Shown one piece after another: positions 1 to 11,955 of a DNA stretch of 62,000 nucleotides; the first letter of the stretch is position 1; every line of letters begins with the position of its first letter. The position numbers and the translations under genes were made by a program. The stretch covers positions 105,001-167,000 of the forward strand of contig JACVTC010000133.1 in the NCBI GenBank assembly GCA_016946835.1, given 5' to 3'. The stretch comes from Neocallimastix lanati (nom. inval.). Lineage: Eukaryota; Neocallimastigomycota; Neocallimastigomycetes; Neocallimastigales; Neocallimastigaceae. The notes below the pieces were generated by a model. The model saw only the letters and a list, made by a program, of their open reading frames with translations, searched no databases and had not been told where the DNA came from.

Positions 1-17
1 CTAATAGTATTATGTTT

Positions 18-55
<38 letters not shown>

Positions 56-1391
56 GAATACTTTCGATATAGATTATTATTATTTTATTTTTTTTATATA
101 AATAAAATTCTTCATTATTTCAATTTCATTTTATTATTGTTCCTTAATATTACATAAAATTGTATCATTACATATTAGTAAGACAATTAATACTAAAAAT
201 AAAATCAAACAGATTAATCAAACAAAATTAGCATATGTATATATATATATAAAAAAAAAAAAAAAAAATTCTAATTCCAATTTTAGGAATAAATATTTTA
301 TTAATTACAACAGTTCAAATAATTATAATGATCATAATATTATTTTATAATAACCATTAATTTAACTTTAACAACAATAACAACAATAACAACAGTAATA
401 ATAGTAATAAAGTTATTAGAAAAATTCAAAAAAAAAAAAAAAAATATATTTTGAAATTAATAAATGGACTTCTCATAAATTTCAAAACGTTGAAAAATTA
501 AAAAATAAATAAATATTTATTTCCAATTTTTGATTCAATTTCAATTATTAACAAAAAAAAAAAAAAAAAAATACCAAATTCATTTTTTATTTCGAGAAAA
601 ATATTTAATTCAGTAATTTAATCTCTTTTCTCTTAATTTTTCTTAAAATGTAAAAGCAAGAAGTTTAGAAATATACAAATAATATATAGCATAGAGTTGT
701 ATAAAAATTATGCAAGAAGCTTTCGTAAGAAGTCTTATCTAAACTATTTTTGTGCTATTTATTTTATTTTATTTTATTTTATTCAATCTGTACTTTACAT
801 TCATATTTCAACAATTTATTTTGTTTTATTTTAATCAATCGATACTTTATATTTCTATTATTTATTTTATTTTATTCCATTACAATACATTTATATTAAA
901 CGTATTGTACATTTTTTCTTAATTATTATTTTTTTAATTAATTATCATTAAAAAAAATGGTAAAAGTAATTAATTTTATTTATTAAGAATAAAAAAAAGT
1001 TTAAGTAGTAAATAAAAAGTAAAATTAAAGTTAATTAAAAATTATCAAAGATGTATAAAAGATCTATATAATTTTATATAATAAATAATTATATATAATA
1101 TATTACATTATATTCATATTTCAATAATATTCACATATTTTCTAATATCAATTTAATATATAATAATAATATATCATTAAAAAATTTATTTTAACATCAT
1201 CATCCTTTTTTAATTATAAAACCATTAATAAAATAGCTTCAATATTATTTTTCATTAAAGTAATGAATATAAGCCTCTTCTATACAGATAACTTTGAAAG
1301 AAAAGTTTGAAATTGTGACTGACTGTGACAATAACGAGTGATGATGAATTTTTATATTTTTAATTTAAAATGTTAATAAATATTAAATATT

Positions 1392-1446
1392 AATTGTGGC
1401 TACAAAAAAAATTAAAAAAAAAAAAAGATTTAATATAGCCACAATT
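1392..1446. repeat. Imperfect inverted repeat
   Basis: Arms aattgtggcta (1392-1402) and tagccacaatt (1436-1446) are perfect 11-bp complements. Pairing resumes outward (taaatatt / aatattta) after a short bulge. The spacer is A-rich. The G/C-containing arms stand out from the background. It could be a small fold-back element or a chance hairpin. Confidence 0.45.
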
Positions 1447-2140
1447 ATTTAATATTTATATATATATATATGAATTAATTACTTCTAATCAATACAAATA
1501 TAGAAAATAAATGTTCGTTAACTTAGGTACTAAAAAGTTTTCTATCATATATATATACTATTAATATATATAATATTTTTAATATTTAAAAATAGTTATC
1601 CTATATATAATTATAATAATTTATTAATAAATAAAAATTTATAAACATTTAAATTTTATTTTATATTAAAAAGAATAATGAAAAAAAAAAAAAATAAAAA
1701 AATAAATTATATATGTATATATATTTATTTAAAAATAAAATTGATGTGTCATCCATTTTTATATCAAAAATATTAAATTAAACTTTCAAATGAATATTAG
1801 AACATAAGAATCTAAATATTCATTATATTTTAAGCTATGTTTTTTTTTTTTTTTTTTATGATATATTAAACAAAAAAAAAAATTAAATTATATATATATG
1901 TAATATTTGAATAGCAATAATCATATTTTTTTTTAAAAAAAATTGAAAATATTAAATTAATAAACTATTGGTTCTACCATTTTTGACAGTAATTATGCAA
2001 ATGTAAATTTTTACAGGAGAAAAAGTTCTATTAATTGTAAAAATTTTAATGATTTTAATAATATGAATGGTAATAATTATTAATAATTATTTATATACTT
2101 AGTTTGCTAATTATTTTAATGTTAATTTTTTTTTTATTAT

Positions 2141-2161
2141 CTTCCCTGTCTAAAAAAAAAA
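2141..2161 (+). mobile_element. Probable LINE 3' tail relic
   Basis: The string cttccctgtcta followed by poly(A) equals the extreme 3' end of LINE copies C and D (about 10787-10800 and 11922-11935). It probably marks an insertion truncated to its last ~12 bases plus tail. Flanking poly(T) makes a target-site duplication impossible to define. Confidence 0.45.
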
Positions 2162-2974
2162 TTTTTTTTATAGAGAAACATTTAATATATATATAGATTA
2201 AAAAATTCAAATATATAACTTAATTATATTTATTACAATTATTATTCAATTATTTATTATTTATTATTTAATTATTTATATATAATTATTTAAAATAGGT
2301 TAAAAAAAAATCTTTATTATTTAATATAATAAATTAATTGTAGAAAGATAATATTTTATTTTAGTAATATTTTAAAAAATAAATAATAAATATTTATTAA
2401 AAAAAATTTTTTTTTACTAATATGTATCATTCAACCATTGAATATTATTTATATAATTTATATAATATATATATTTAATATATTTTATATAATTAATATA
2501 TTTATATATTTAATATCATTAATATATTTTATATAATTAATATAATTAATATATTTTATATAATTAATATAATTAATATACTTTATATAATATATTTAAA
2601 ATATTTAATATATTTTATATATTTGATTTTTTTTATTATTACCTCAATATATCATCATTGTGTCATCCATTCGAAGATATTAAAATTTAAAAAAATTATA
2701 TTTAATATATTTAAATTATTTAATTCCTTTATTTAGTTAATTATTTAGTTATTTATAAATAAATTTTTTTATTTATTTATTTTTTATTAGTTTAACCTAA
2801 TAGAAAAAAAATAAACATACCTTACATGTAGGATACAAAATAATATTCTTATAAAATTACTATTTAAATAAATCTTCATTAAAAATATTATTATAAATAT
2901 ATATTTTATAATTATTGATTACAATAAGTGAGTTTGTATTTTTATTTACTACAATTTTTATGTAGATAAATCAT

Positions 2975-3247
2975 AAATCATAAATCATAAATAATTGAAT
3001 AATAAATAATAAATAATAAATAATAAATAATAAATAATAAATAATTGAATAATAAATAATAAATAATAAATAATAAATAATAAATAATAAATAATAAATA
3101 ATAAATAATAAATAATAAATAATAAATAATAAATAATAAATAATAAATAATAAATAATTGAATAATAAATAATAAATAAAAAATAATAAATAATAAATAA
3201 TAAATAATAAATAATAGATAATAGATAATAGATAATAAATAATAAAT
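2975..3247. repeat. AATAAAT heptamer satellite
   Basis: A 7-bp unit (aataaat) is repeated about 35 times with a few interruptions (aattgaat, aatagat). A tract of the same unit on the opposite strand lies at about 45605-45725. Confidence 0.85.
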
Positions 3248-4537
3248 AACCGAATGGTCTAAATAATTTTATATTCGGATATAAAAATATGTAAAATGTA
3301 GCATTAAGAACGTTTTTTTTTTTTTTTCCTTTGATTTATCATATATTTAAATTAAAATTGTTTTGCCATAAAAATATTATTAATTTAAATTCAAGGATAG
3401 TTAATTAAGAATTGCATAATATAATATAATATAGTAAGATATATATTTTTATTAGATATTATATATATTATAATTTATTACATATTTATATATATGTTTA
3501 ATAAAAATATGATGCATTTAAATATATAATTAATTTAAATTCAAAGATAACTAATTATATATTAATTAGATTATAATGTGAATAAAATTTATTATATGTA
3601 TTTATATATATTCAAATTGATGAAAAGAGATATTCATTAATATATTATTAATTTAAATTTAAAGATAATTATTTAATCAAAATTTACCTATTAATTTTTT
3701 TTTAACAAATTATATATTAATATAAAAAATTATTTATAAATAATGTATTATATATATAATATAGATAAAGAAAAAAAAAAGATTAAAATAAACGTATAAA
3801 TGTATGATTAATAAAAATAAAGGTAAAAAGTGAAAAAAATTATTATCTTTAGCTGTATTATTTTTTTTAAACTTTATATAGTTAAAAAATATATATAATA
3901 ATATGCAATACAAAAAAAAAAAAAAAAACACTAAAAATATCTTAATAATATTGATTAATATATGCTAATTTTGAATATTTGACTATTTATTGATGACAAG
4001 TTTAAACAATTTACAAATAGGCTAAAATAGCATTTAATTATACTATTATTGATGTAATTGTTATTAATGCATTTGATTTTCATATATTATATATCATACT
4101 TTCATTTGAACAGAATATAATAATATTTTATATTCTATGTATTTTATTAATTTTATATTCTATGTATTTTATTAATTTTATATCAATATTATATACAATT
4201 ACAATATATTTATTAATTCTAATAGTAAAGTATAATATACTGTTAATATACCAATATTATATAAAAGGTTACTATAGTATTGATCTAATAATATAATATA
4301 TTTAATATAACTCTAAATGTAAATATAAATATTAGTATTATTTATATATATTCCTTTATATATCTATCTATCCTATTATATATCTTTCTGGTTATAACCT
4401 TAATATTTAGTTTTACTTTAAGGTGTTGTATCTCTATGCATTATTATGTAATACATAGAAGTAAAAAAAAAAAAAAAAAAAAAAACTAATTTATTATATA
4501 TTAATTTTTTTTATATTAAATAAAATTTAAATTTAAA

Positions 4538-4672
4538 ATGTAATAAAAATTAAAAATGTAATTAAAATTAAAAAAAATGTAATAAAAATTAAAAATGTAA
4601 TTAAAATTAAAAAAAATGTAATAAAAATTAAAAATGTAATTAAAATTAAAAAAAAAATGTAATAAAAATTAA
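4538..4672. repeat. Minisatellite, 39-41 bp unit
   Basis: Three and a half copies of a unit starting atgtaataaaaatt begin at 4538, 4577, 4616 and 4657. Read on the minus strand it gives an artefactual Ile/Phe/Thr/Leu repeat protein, so I do not call a gene. Confidence 0.8.
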
Positions 4673-4860
4673 AAATATTATAAAAAAAAAAAAAAAAAAA
4701 AAAGTAAAAAAGATTTCTTTTCCATACACAATAAATTATTTCAACAATTTCATTGTACATAGTAAAGACAGTCGAGAAGTCGATTGTATCAATCATTTTA
4801 TATATACTAAATTTAATTATATCATATAAATTTATATATATTCAATTATAAATTTAATTA

Positions 4861-4887
4861 ATTATTCTTTCTTTTAGAACTATTTCT

Positions 4888-4924
<37 letters not shown>

Positions 4925-5281
4925 GTATTTTGATTAAAATGAAATATAATTAAAAAAAAAAAAAAAAAGTATAAAAAGATTATAAAATCTTTTTCGAAAT
5001 ACTTTTACGAATTTTTTACTTTTCTTTATTTATTTTTTTTTAATTAGATTTTCTTTTATTCTATTTTTGAAGGCAATAGAAAAAAGAAGATATTATTAGA
5101 GTTAAATAAAGATTAATTTTTTATTAATTTTTTTTTTTATACAAAAAAAGATTAATTTAACAAAAAATATCATAATAGAAAATAAGTGTAATAGACATAA
5201 TAATTTAAGTATAATTTATTAAAAATTAATAAAAAAAAAAAAAAAAAAAAAACTAGAAATAGTTCTAAAAGAAAGAATAAT
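4861..5281. repeat. Fold-back inverted repeat upstream of CotH gene 1
   Basis: The left arm starts at 4861 (attattctttcttttag...) and runs through ...ctag into a poly(T) run ending near 4923. The right arm begins with poly(A) near 5231 and is the exact reverse complement of the left, ending at about 5281. The non-homopolymer part is 31 bp and perfect. With the T/A runs the arms pair over roughly 50 bp around a spacer of about 300 bp. The right arm ends 9 bases before the CotH gene 1 start codon, so it probably forms part of that promoter or 5' UTR. Confidence 0.8.
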
Positions 5282-5289
5282 AATAAAAA

Positions 5290-7783
5290 ATGAAGTTTTA
5301 TTCAATATTATTATTTGCAATAAATGTTTTATTTGTTGCTTCAAAAGGTTTGTTTCTAAATATAAAAATATATATATAATTTTGTGAAAAATTAATTTTC
5401 AAATTTTAATTTAAAATAATTCCTTTCATCTTTTTATTTATTTAAATTTATTTAATTTTTATTATTATTTTAAAACAATATTTAATATTTTCCATTTTAT
5501 AATAATAGTAACTTTTAAGGTTATTGCTGTCACTGGCACTCCAAGTGTTGTTGTCAATAATAAAAAGCATAAAATGACAGTTGAAGAATACCCAGTTTAT
5601 TCTGTTACTCTAAAAAATGTTAATGCACCAGTGAATTACCATTACTTTTTAAATAATGAGGAGGAAAGTTTCACTCGTACTTTAAAAAATGAAACCACTT
5701 TAAATGAATTTTTTAATAGAAAAATTACTGTTAAGGAACATCCTCTTTTACCAATGGCATTTGAAAGTTTACCAACTCTTAAAAAATCAAAATTATATGA
5801 TGGTATATATATATAATTAAAATTTTTTTTATCTTTAATATTGTACACTCTAACTCAAAAGAAATTATTAAGCAAATATTTTTTTATTTTTTTGAAATGC
5901 TTTTTATTTTTATATTATTTTATTTTTATTAACACTTTTATATTTTTTACTTTATTGTATTTCATTACTTTTTATTCTATTTTATTCTTATTTTTTTTAT
6001 TATCTATATAACTTATTTTATTTATTTTAAATATTTTTAATATATGCTAAAAAAAATGAAGATACACATATTGCTACTATTCTTGTTGAAGCTTCTCAAA
6101 ATGATGTTGATAATATTAATGCTAATCCAGATAAAACAATAAAAATTAATGCTAATATTACTTATGTGAGGTAAATTTTTGATATATATATGTATAGTGT
6201 ATAATTTTATAATTTATTGTTTATTCATTTTTAATTTAAAAATATTTTTTAAATTTTTTTTTTAATATTATGAAGTCCTTATAATGTTAAAATCTTTGAC
6301 AACGGCGGCATTAAAATTAGTGGTCAATCTGTAAATAATAAATAATTTTAATATTAAGATTTATAAAATACATATATATATATTTTTTAATAAATTAAAA
6401 AAAATAATGTATTAATTTATATAAATATATATTAAAAAATAGTCTAAATATAATAAGAAGCTCAGTTACAAACTTTCAGGTCTTAAAACTGATGATGATA
6501 AAGAGTTATATGGACGTACTAGTATTAAATTAAGAGGACTCTACTGGGATCCAAGTTTCATGAGAGAAAAAACTTATTTTGATATGCTAAATGCTCTCGG
6601 TGCTCCAACTTCTCAAGGTAAATTTGCTCGTCTTTTCATAAATAAAAAACCAGCAGGTTTATATCTTTTGACCGATGATTATTCCAACAAGCATTTCCTT
6701 AAAAGTACTTTTAATAATGGTGAGAAATATGAATTGGAAAATCCTATTTTCAAGACTAGTCGTGGGGCAAATTTAGTTTATAATGGTACAATTGAAAGTA
6801 ATTATGAACCATATGAATATAAAGGTGAATCTAAAGATGTTAATCCATTTGAAAAAATTATGGAAATTTTAGTTCCATTCATGAAAGATATTGAAAATTA
6901 TCCAAAGACTAAATCCTTAAACTTGGATATTCCTAGCTTCTTAAAAGAAATGGCTCTTGAATACCTTGCTTATGCTGCTGATAATTATTTAACTATTCAA
7001 GGTAATTATTTCCTTTTTAAGGATACGGCTGCTAATCAATGGCATTTTATTGATAATGATTTTGATCATACCTTTGGTTATGGAAATCCAATTAGATGTC
7101 TTCCTACCAGTCTTGATAATTATGTAAGTCTGGAAGGAGATGATGGAAAAAGAGTACTCTATGATAATATATTAACATTTGAAGAGAATAAAAACTATCT
7201 AAAGAGTGTTGTAGAAAAATCAATTCAAACATTTTTCAATATTAACGCTGTAGGTCCACGTCTTGATTCATTTGCTGAGTTGATCAAAGAAGATGCTTTA
7301 TGGGATTTCGAATTACCAGGTTTTAATGAATATAAAGGTAATAAAAGTACAGTTTATGTTTTGAATCATACTGAAGCTGATTTTGAAAGAGAAATTGCTA
7401 ATACTACTGATACTGAATATCCACTTCCAATTAAAAAATGGATTATTGAAAAAAGTGAAAATGTGGCCTCAATCTATAATATTTCCATTCCAGAAGAACC
7501 ATCTTCTAACTTTGGTTATTTCGAACCAAAGTATGAAGGTAAAGTTGGTGATAGTAAAAAGACATCAAAGTCAGCGACTTCAGAAAAAATTGAACCATCA
7601 CCATCACCATCATTATTTTCATCTACTGCTGTAAAAACTGTGAAGGGTAGCACTGTTGGTAAATGTGGTTCAGAATATGGTAAATGTCCAAATGGTCTAT
7701 GTTGTAGTAAGTATGGATATTGTGGAACTGAAACAGGTTATTGTGGTGCTGGTTGTCAAAGCTCTTTTGGTACCTGTTGGTGA
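5290..7783 (+). CDS. Secreted CotH-kinase-like protein with one CBM18 (CotH gene 1)
   Basis: Exons join(5290..5347, 5509..5802, 6062..6170, 6276..6330, 6443..7783) close in frame to 618 residues. All introns are GT..AG, with phases 1,1,2,0. The protein opens with a signal peptide ([18 protein letters not shown]). The CotH-like fold includes the block around residues 200-220 (R..D PSFMREK). Candidate catalytic and metal residues are Asp352 and Asn360 (ADNY...QGNYFLF) and Asp376/378/380 ([11 protein letters not shown]). A Ser/Thr/Pro linker leads to one hevein-like CBM18 (579-618, eight Cys). CotH proteins phosphorylate secreted substrates in Bacillus spores and are abundant in anaerobic fungi. 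The kinase fold is inferred from motifs and activity is untested. No dockerin is present, so the CBM18 suggests anchoring to chitin. Genes 2 and 3 are paralogues with the same intron phases. Confidence 0.9.
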
Positions 7784-7939
7784 ATAAAAATTGAAAATTA
7801 AAAAAAAAAAAAAAAAAAAGAAAAAATTATTTGAAATATATATCTATATCTAATTATCTTTAGTAATTAAATTATTTTAAATATTTACATTATCTTTTAT
7901 AATCATGATAAATATATTTAAAATATAAAATTTCATATT

Positions 7940-7975
<36 letters not shown>

Positions 7976-8387
7976 TTAATTTTTTAATTATCCTTTAATA
8001 TAAACTTTTAAAAATTTTTTTTTTTTTAATTATTATTAATATATAATTATTTTAATTTTTTAAATTATCTATAGTATGATATTATTCTATGATAAGTAAT
8101 AGAAATATTATTATATTTAATTTATTATTTCCTTTTTTTTTTTTTTTTTTCATTTTTTATAATATAAAAGCTATGTCTTTTTTATTATATTTATATTAAA
8201 TTCGTATATATATATAATTTATTATTTTTTTATAATAAAATAAAATAAAATAAAAAAAAAAAAAAAAAAAAAAAAAAATAATAAGGCTTTATCGTTTTTT
8301 CTTTTCTTAATTTTTTTTTATTTATTTGATTAATTTGTTCTTATTAAAACTATTATAATTGAAATAATTAATTTATAAAATGATAGT
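7784..8387. other. AT-rich spacer
   Basis: This is the 3' flank of CotH gene 1 followed by A/T homopolymers and an AT dinucleotide run near 7945-7970. I see no gene. Confidence 0.7.
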
Positions 8388-9057
8388 AAAGAAACTTACC
8401 CTGCTTTTCTAGATTTGAGTATGGTTTCTGAGGGGATCAGCAATTAGTATAATAATAAAATCTAAATTACTTTTCAATTTTTAATGCAATCTTTATTTTT
8501 TAAAGCATTCCTCCTATTGCTGGTGTCTGTGCAGCCTTACAGATTAAATCATTTGCAAAATGGAGTAAATCAAACTGTATTATAAAGGATCTTATTAAAT
8601 CTATTCCTTTGTTCCTCTCCCATTGAAGAAATATGTTTTAATTTCGTTTATTCTTAGTCTTGTTATATATTATGCTCCTCTCTTTGGTTCAAATAAGAGC
8701 AGATGTTCTAAAGCTCAAAAAATTATTCATTTTTTGTGGGGCTTGCGGAATTCCTTACTAACGTTATGCCTATTGTGATTGGTGATTTTTACACCATGAT
8801 CGATTTGTATAGTGTTAGACCTACCGTTGTCAAGAGTGTCGACGTCGTAACGATAAGGCAAAGAAGAAATTCTGATACAGATTCGAATGATAATTTTCAT
8901 CCACATGGGGTTATCTTCGATGAATGGGAAGAGTTAGAGGCCTTTTCGTCCTCGAAGCTCATAACGTAGTTTTTTAATATTAATATAAAAAAATTTCATG
9001 TATTTAAATTTCATGTATTTTTTAAAAAAAATATTTTTAAATAAAGTTTATTCCTAG

Positions 9058-9098
<41 letters not shown>
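8388..9098 (+). mobile_element. LINE copy A: rearranged ORF2 fragment plus poly(A)
   Basis: This degenerate non-LTR fragment is assembled from pieces that are not adjacent in a normal ORF2. It holds an RT motif-A stub (about 8392-8420, ...AFLDL), a post-thumb piece (about 8505-8615, ..PPIAGVCA..), an earlier thumb piece (about 8630-8725, IYYAPLFGSNKSR) and the C-terminal tail (8736-8969, AEFLTNVMPI ... KSVDVV.IR). It ends with aataaagtttattcctagtct and poly(A) at 9061-9098. The order post-thumb then thumb is inverted relative to the long element, so this is a chimera. It is not functional. Confidence 0.8.
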
Positions 9099-9101
<3 letters not shown>

Positions 9102-10291
9102 AAAAATTATTAATAGAGGACTTTATTGGAGTTACGGATTTAAATCTCGCAATTCTTCTGTTAGTCTCTATAATATTACTCGTGAATTGAGAATACCTCC
9201 TCTTTCAGCTGTCTGTGCTATATCTCAATTACGTTGCTTTAGAAAATGGAAAAACTCATCATGTATTATTAATCATCTCACTAATAATATTCCTACTATG
9301 TCACATTATTCATGGACTAAAGAATCAAGGACTTTGGATAAGAAATTAAATGGTAAGAAAACAAGTGAAATAAAAAAGTTTTATTGGGAAAGAGATGTCT
9401 TCAAACCCTCAAAAGCTAAAAAAGCAATTATTTACAAGGAGAATGATTTTGGATTTATTTCAGAAATCAGAAACTTAACATTTCAATATCCTAAGTATCA
9501 GTTGGGATTCTTTTGGATTTCTCGTATTAGGTGTGGTTTTAAATTCGACATTAGTATTTCCATTAAAAGAAAAATCGTCTCAGAAGATTGCCCTAAATGT
9601 TGCCCTTGTTGTGGTGTTAGTGTACCTAGCTTTTCTCACTGGATCTTTGCCTGTAAAGAATTGGAAAATTACAGAAATAAATCTTTACCTTTTCTAGATG
9701 ATCTCTTTTTGAAATTTGCATTGATAATTGAACAAAAATCCTTGGATGTTTCTTTAGATTCAGAAAAGGATTATAATAATAATATTTATTATCACTTCTT
9801 GGTGGGCGTTCAATATATTCAAAAATTAAAGTTAATGATAGGGAACAAAGACAATTAGTTGACAATATTTTTAAACAAAGTTCAACTTCGTCAACTGTTC
9901 CGTATTTTGTGGGGATTGCGGAGTTTCTAACAAACGTAATACCATTAATTTGTCGATCTTTTAGTTTGATGATGAAATGGTATTCCGTTGAATCTACCGT
10001 TACCAAGAGCGTCGACGTCGAAATGATAAGGCATGGATTTTCACCTCCAGATACAGATTTGATTGATAACACTAATACTGAAATTATTACTCACAATAAT
10101 GGACGTGGTGTTATTATCGAGGAATGGGAAAAGTTAGAGGCTATTGCTTCTAACGCACTTTTATAATTTTATAATATATAATATTTTATTTCATGTATTT
10201 TATTTGTTATTTTTTCATTTAATTTCATGTAATTTTATTATTATTATAAATTAAATAAAGTTTTCTCTAAGTCTAAAAAAAAAAAAAAAAA
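9099..10291 (+). mobile_element. LINE copy B: ORF2 C-terminal third, frameshifted
   Basis: This 5'-truncated copy starts directly after the poly(A) of copy A. It encodes the thumb end (GLYWSYGF..., RELRIPPLSAVCAISQLRCF). An open stretch at 9187-9858 follows, with the zinc-knuckle CPxCCPCCG...SHWIFAC. The ...LLGG.. region is disrupted: a one-base loss relative to the minus-strand relative at 30682-31356 shifts the frame near 9805. The tail module (9909-10166, VGIAEFLTNVIP ... KSVDVEMIR) is then in another frame. It ends ...aagtct plus poly(A) at 10275-10291. No RT catalytic core is present, so it is non-autonomous. Confidence 0.85.
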
Positions 10292-10793
10292 TTAAATCTA
10301 TTCCCCTTTTCAAAGGTTCATCTGAGTCACCTGTTCCAAAAATTGTGGGCTTGGCGGAATTCTTAACAAGTGCAATACCTATCATAAGTAGTTCGTTTGA
10401 GCTATTATTTGATAGGTATTGCAAAATACCAAACTTATCCAAGAGCGTCGACGTCGTACTGATAAGGCATAATGATAATAAAGGATTAGCATCTATTTCT
10501 ACGAAGGATGAATCTTGCCCTAGTAGTTCAATAAATGATGAATCCGGTGAGAGTTTAGTGGACACCACACTATCCATTTTAAAGATGTTACTTCTAGGTT
10601 TTATTTCTTTTTTATTTGTTAGGAAGGGAAAAATTCCCGCATAGTACAACTTGCCGAAATACATAGTATTTTCGAGCTTTTTTATTTTTTTATTTTTTAA
10701 TTTTTTATTTTTAATTTCTAATGTACTTTTCACCTACATGTATTTTTTTATAATAAAAATTTATAAAGTTTTGGAAGTGTATTCTCTTCCCTG

Positions 10794-10837
<44 letters not shown>
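10292..10837 (+). mobile_element. LINE copy C: internally deleted duplicate of copy D
   Basis: The copy begins ttaaatctattccc exactly as copy D does, then jumps to cttttcaaagg, which in D lies about 580 bp further on. The remaining tail ORF (10345-10644) is almost identical to that of D: VGLAEFLTSAIPIISS, KSVDVVLIRH, then ESLVDTTLSILKM and a hydrophobic segment. It ends ctcttccctgtct plus poly(A) at 10797-10837. Confidence 0.85.
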
Positions 10838-10838
<1 letters not shown>

Positions 10839-11955
10839 AAATCTATTCCCAAAATGCATTATTATTCCTGGACTAAAGAATCAAGAACACTGTATAAAAA
10901 AATCAAAAAATATGAAAAATATGATGATATTTTAGAACGTTACTGGAAATCAGTTGCCAAATTTCAAGGTATTAAAGGTCAAAATTACGATTGTAATAAG
11001 TTCTCAAACAATAAAGCTATAATTATGCTTAGCTTAAAATATCCCCAATTCAACTTAGGGTTTTCGTGGATTATACGTTTACGTTGTGGTTATAAATACA
11101 ATACTACTATTGCTATTAGAATGGGTAGAGTTTCAGAAGATTGTCCCAAGTCTTGCCCCTGTTGTGGCGAAGATAAACAATCTTTTGAACATTGGATTTT
11201 TAAATGCGATGCTATTGTCTCTTTTAGATGGAATTCTTTAAATTTCATCGATGATCTCTATGTTTTATTCCTTAGGAAGATTAGAGCGTTAAATCCTCTT
11301 TCTTCCTATGACTCTATTTCTAATTTTGAAGATTATATCAATCATTATATATACTTGTTCCTTCTTGGTGGGACTTTAGTTTTAAATGAGCTACATTTCG
11401 ATAGTGGGGAACAGAGACAATTAAATGAACTACTTTTCAAAGGTTCATCTGAGTCACCTGTTCCAAAAATTGTGGGCTTGGCGGAATACTTAACAAGTGC
11501 AATACCTATCATAAGTAGTTCGTTTGAGCTATTATTTGATAGGTATTGCAAAATACCAAACTTATCCAAGAGCGTCGACGTCGTACTGATAAGGCATAAT
11601 GATAATAAAGGATTAGCATCTATTTCTACGAAGGATGAATCTTGCCCTAGTAGTTCAATAAATGATGAATCAGGGGAGAGTTTAATGGACACCACACTAT
11701 CCATTTTAAAGATGTTACTTCTAGGTTTTATTTCTTTTTTATTTGTTAGGAAGGGAAAAATTCCCGCATAGTACAACTTGCCGAAATACATAGTATTTTC
11801 GAACTTTTTTATTTTTTTTTTTTTATTTTTTAAATTTTTTTATTTTTAATTTCAAATGTACTTTTCACCTACATGTATTTTTTTATAATAAAAATTAATA
11901 AAGTTTTGGAAGTGTATTCTCTTCCCTGTCTAAAAAAAAAAAAAAAAAAAAAAAA
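10838..11955 (+). mobile_element. LINE copy D: ORF2 C-terminal fragment, open over 305 codons
   Basis: This 5'-truncated copy has one open frame at 10854-11771. It contains HYYSWTKESRTL, the block YPQFNLGFSWIIRLRCGYK, a zinc-knuckle (CPKSCPCCG...EHWIFKC), a LLGG motif, and the tail module (AEYLTSAIPII ... KSVDVVLIRH ... SLMDTTLSILKM). The methionine is fortuitous because the family start lies far upstream. It ends ctcttccctgtct plus poly(A) at 11932-11955. The intact frame suggests a younger copy than its neighbours, but it lacks the RT domain. Confidence 0.88.

Larger units (their letters stand above)
1..4860. other. AT-rich low-complexity intergenic DNA
   Basis: I see no supportable gene here. 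The DNA is almost entirely A/T with long homopolymers, for example a poly(T) run at about 19-53. Short patches of mixed composition at about 650-745, 1240-1335 and 4730-4800 could be decayed exons. The last is a minus-strand stretch that opens with a Met codon at 4796 and then runs into a minisatellite. None shows a recognisable domain. Satellites, a LINE tail and an inverted repeat inside the stretch are listed separately. Confidence 0.7.

Noticed and set aside
3734-3931. Minus-strand open stretch of Phe/Ile/Tyr-rich sequence
   Set aside because: Produced by A/T homopolymers, with no domain, no mixed codon use and no splice context. Similar stretches at 17604-17822, 35203-35388, 37243-37437 and 37451-37672 were rejected for the same reason.
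4533-4796. Minus-strand 87-codon frame opening MIDTIDFSTVFTMYNEIVEI
   Set aside because: The first ~30 residues look coding-like, but the rest is a translated minisatellite. No neighbouring exon with a matching phase was found.
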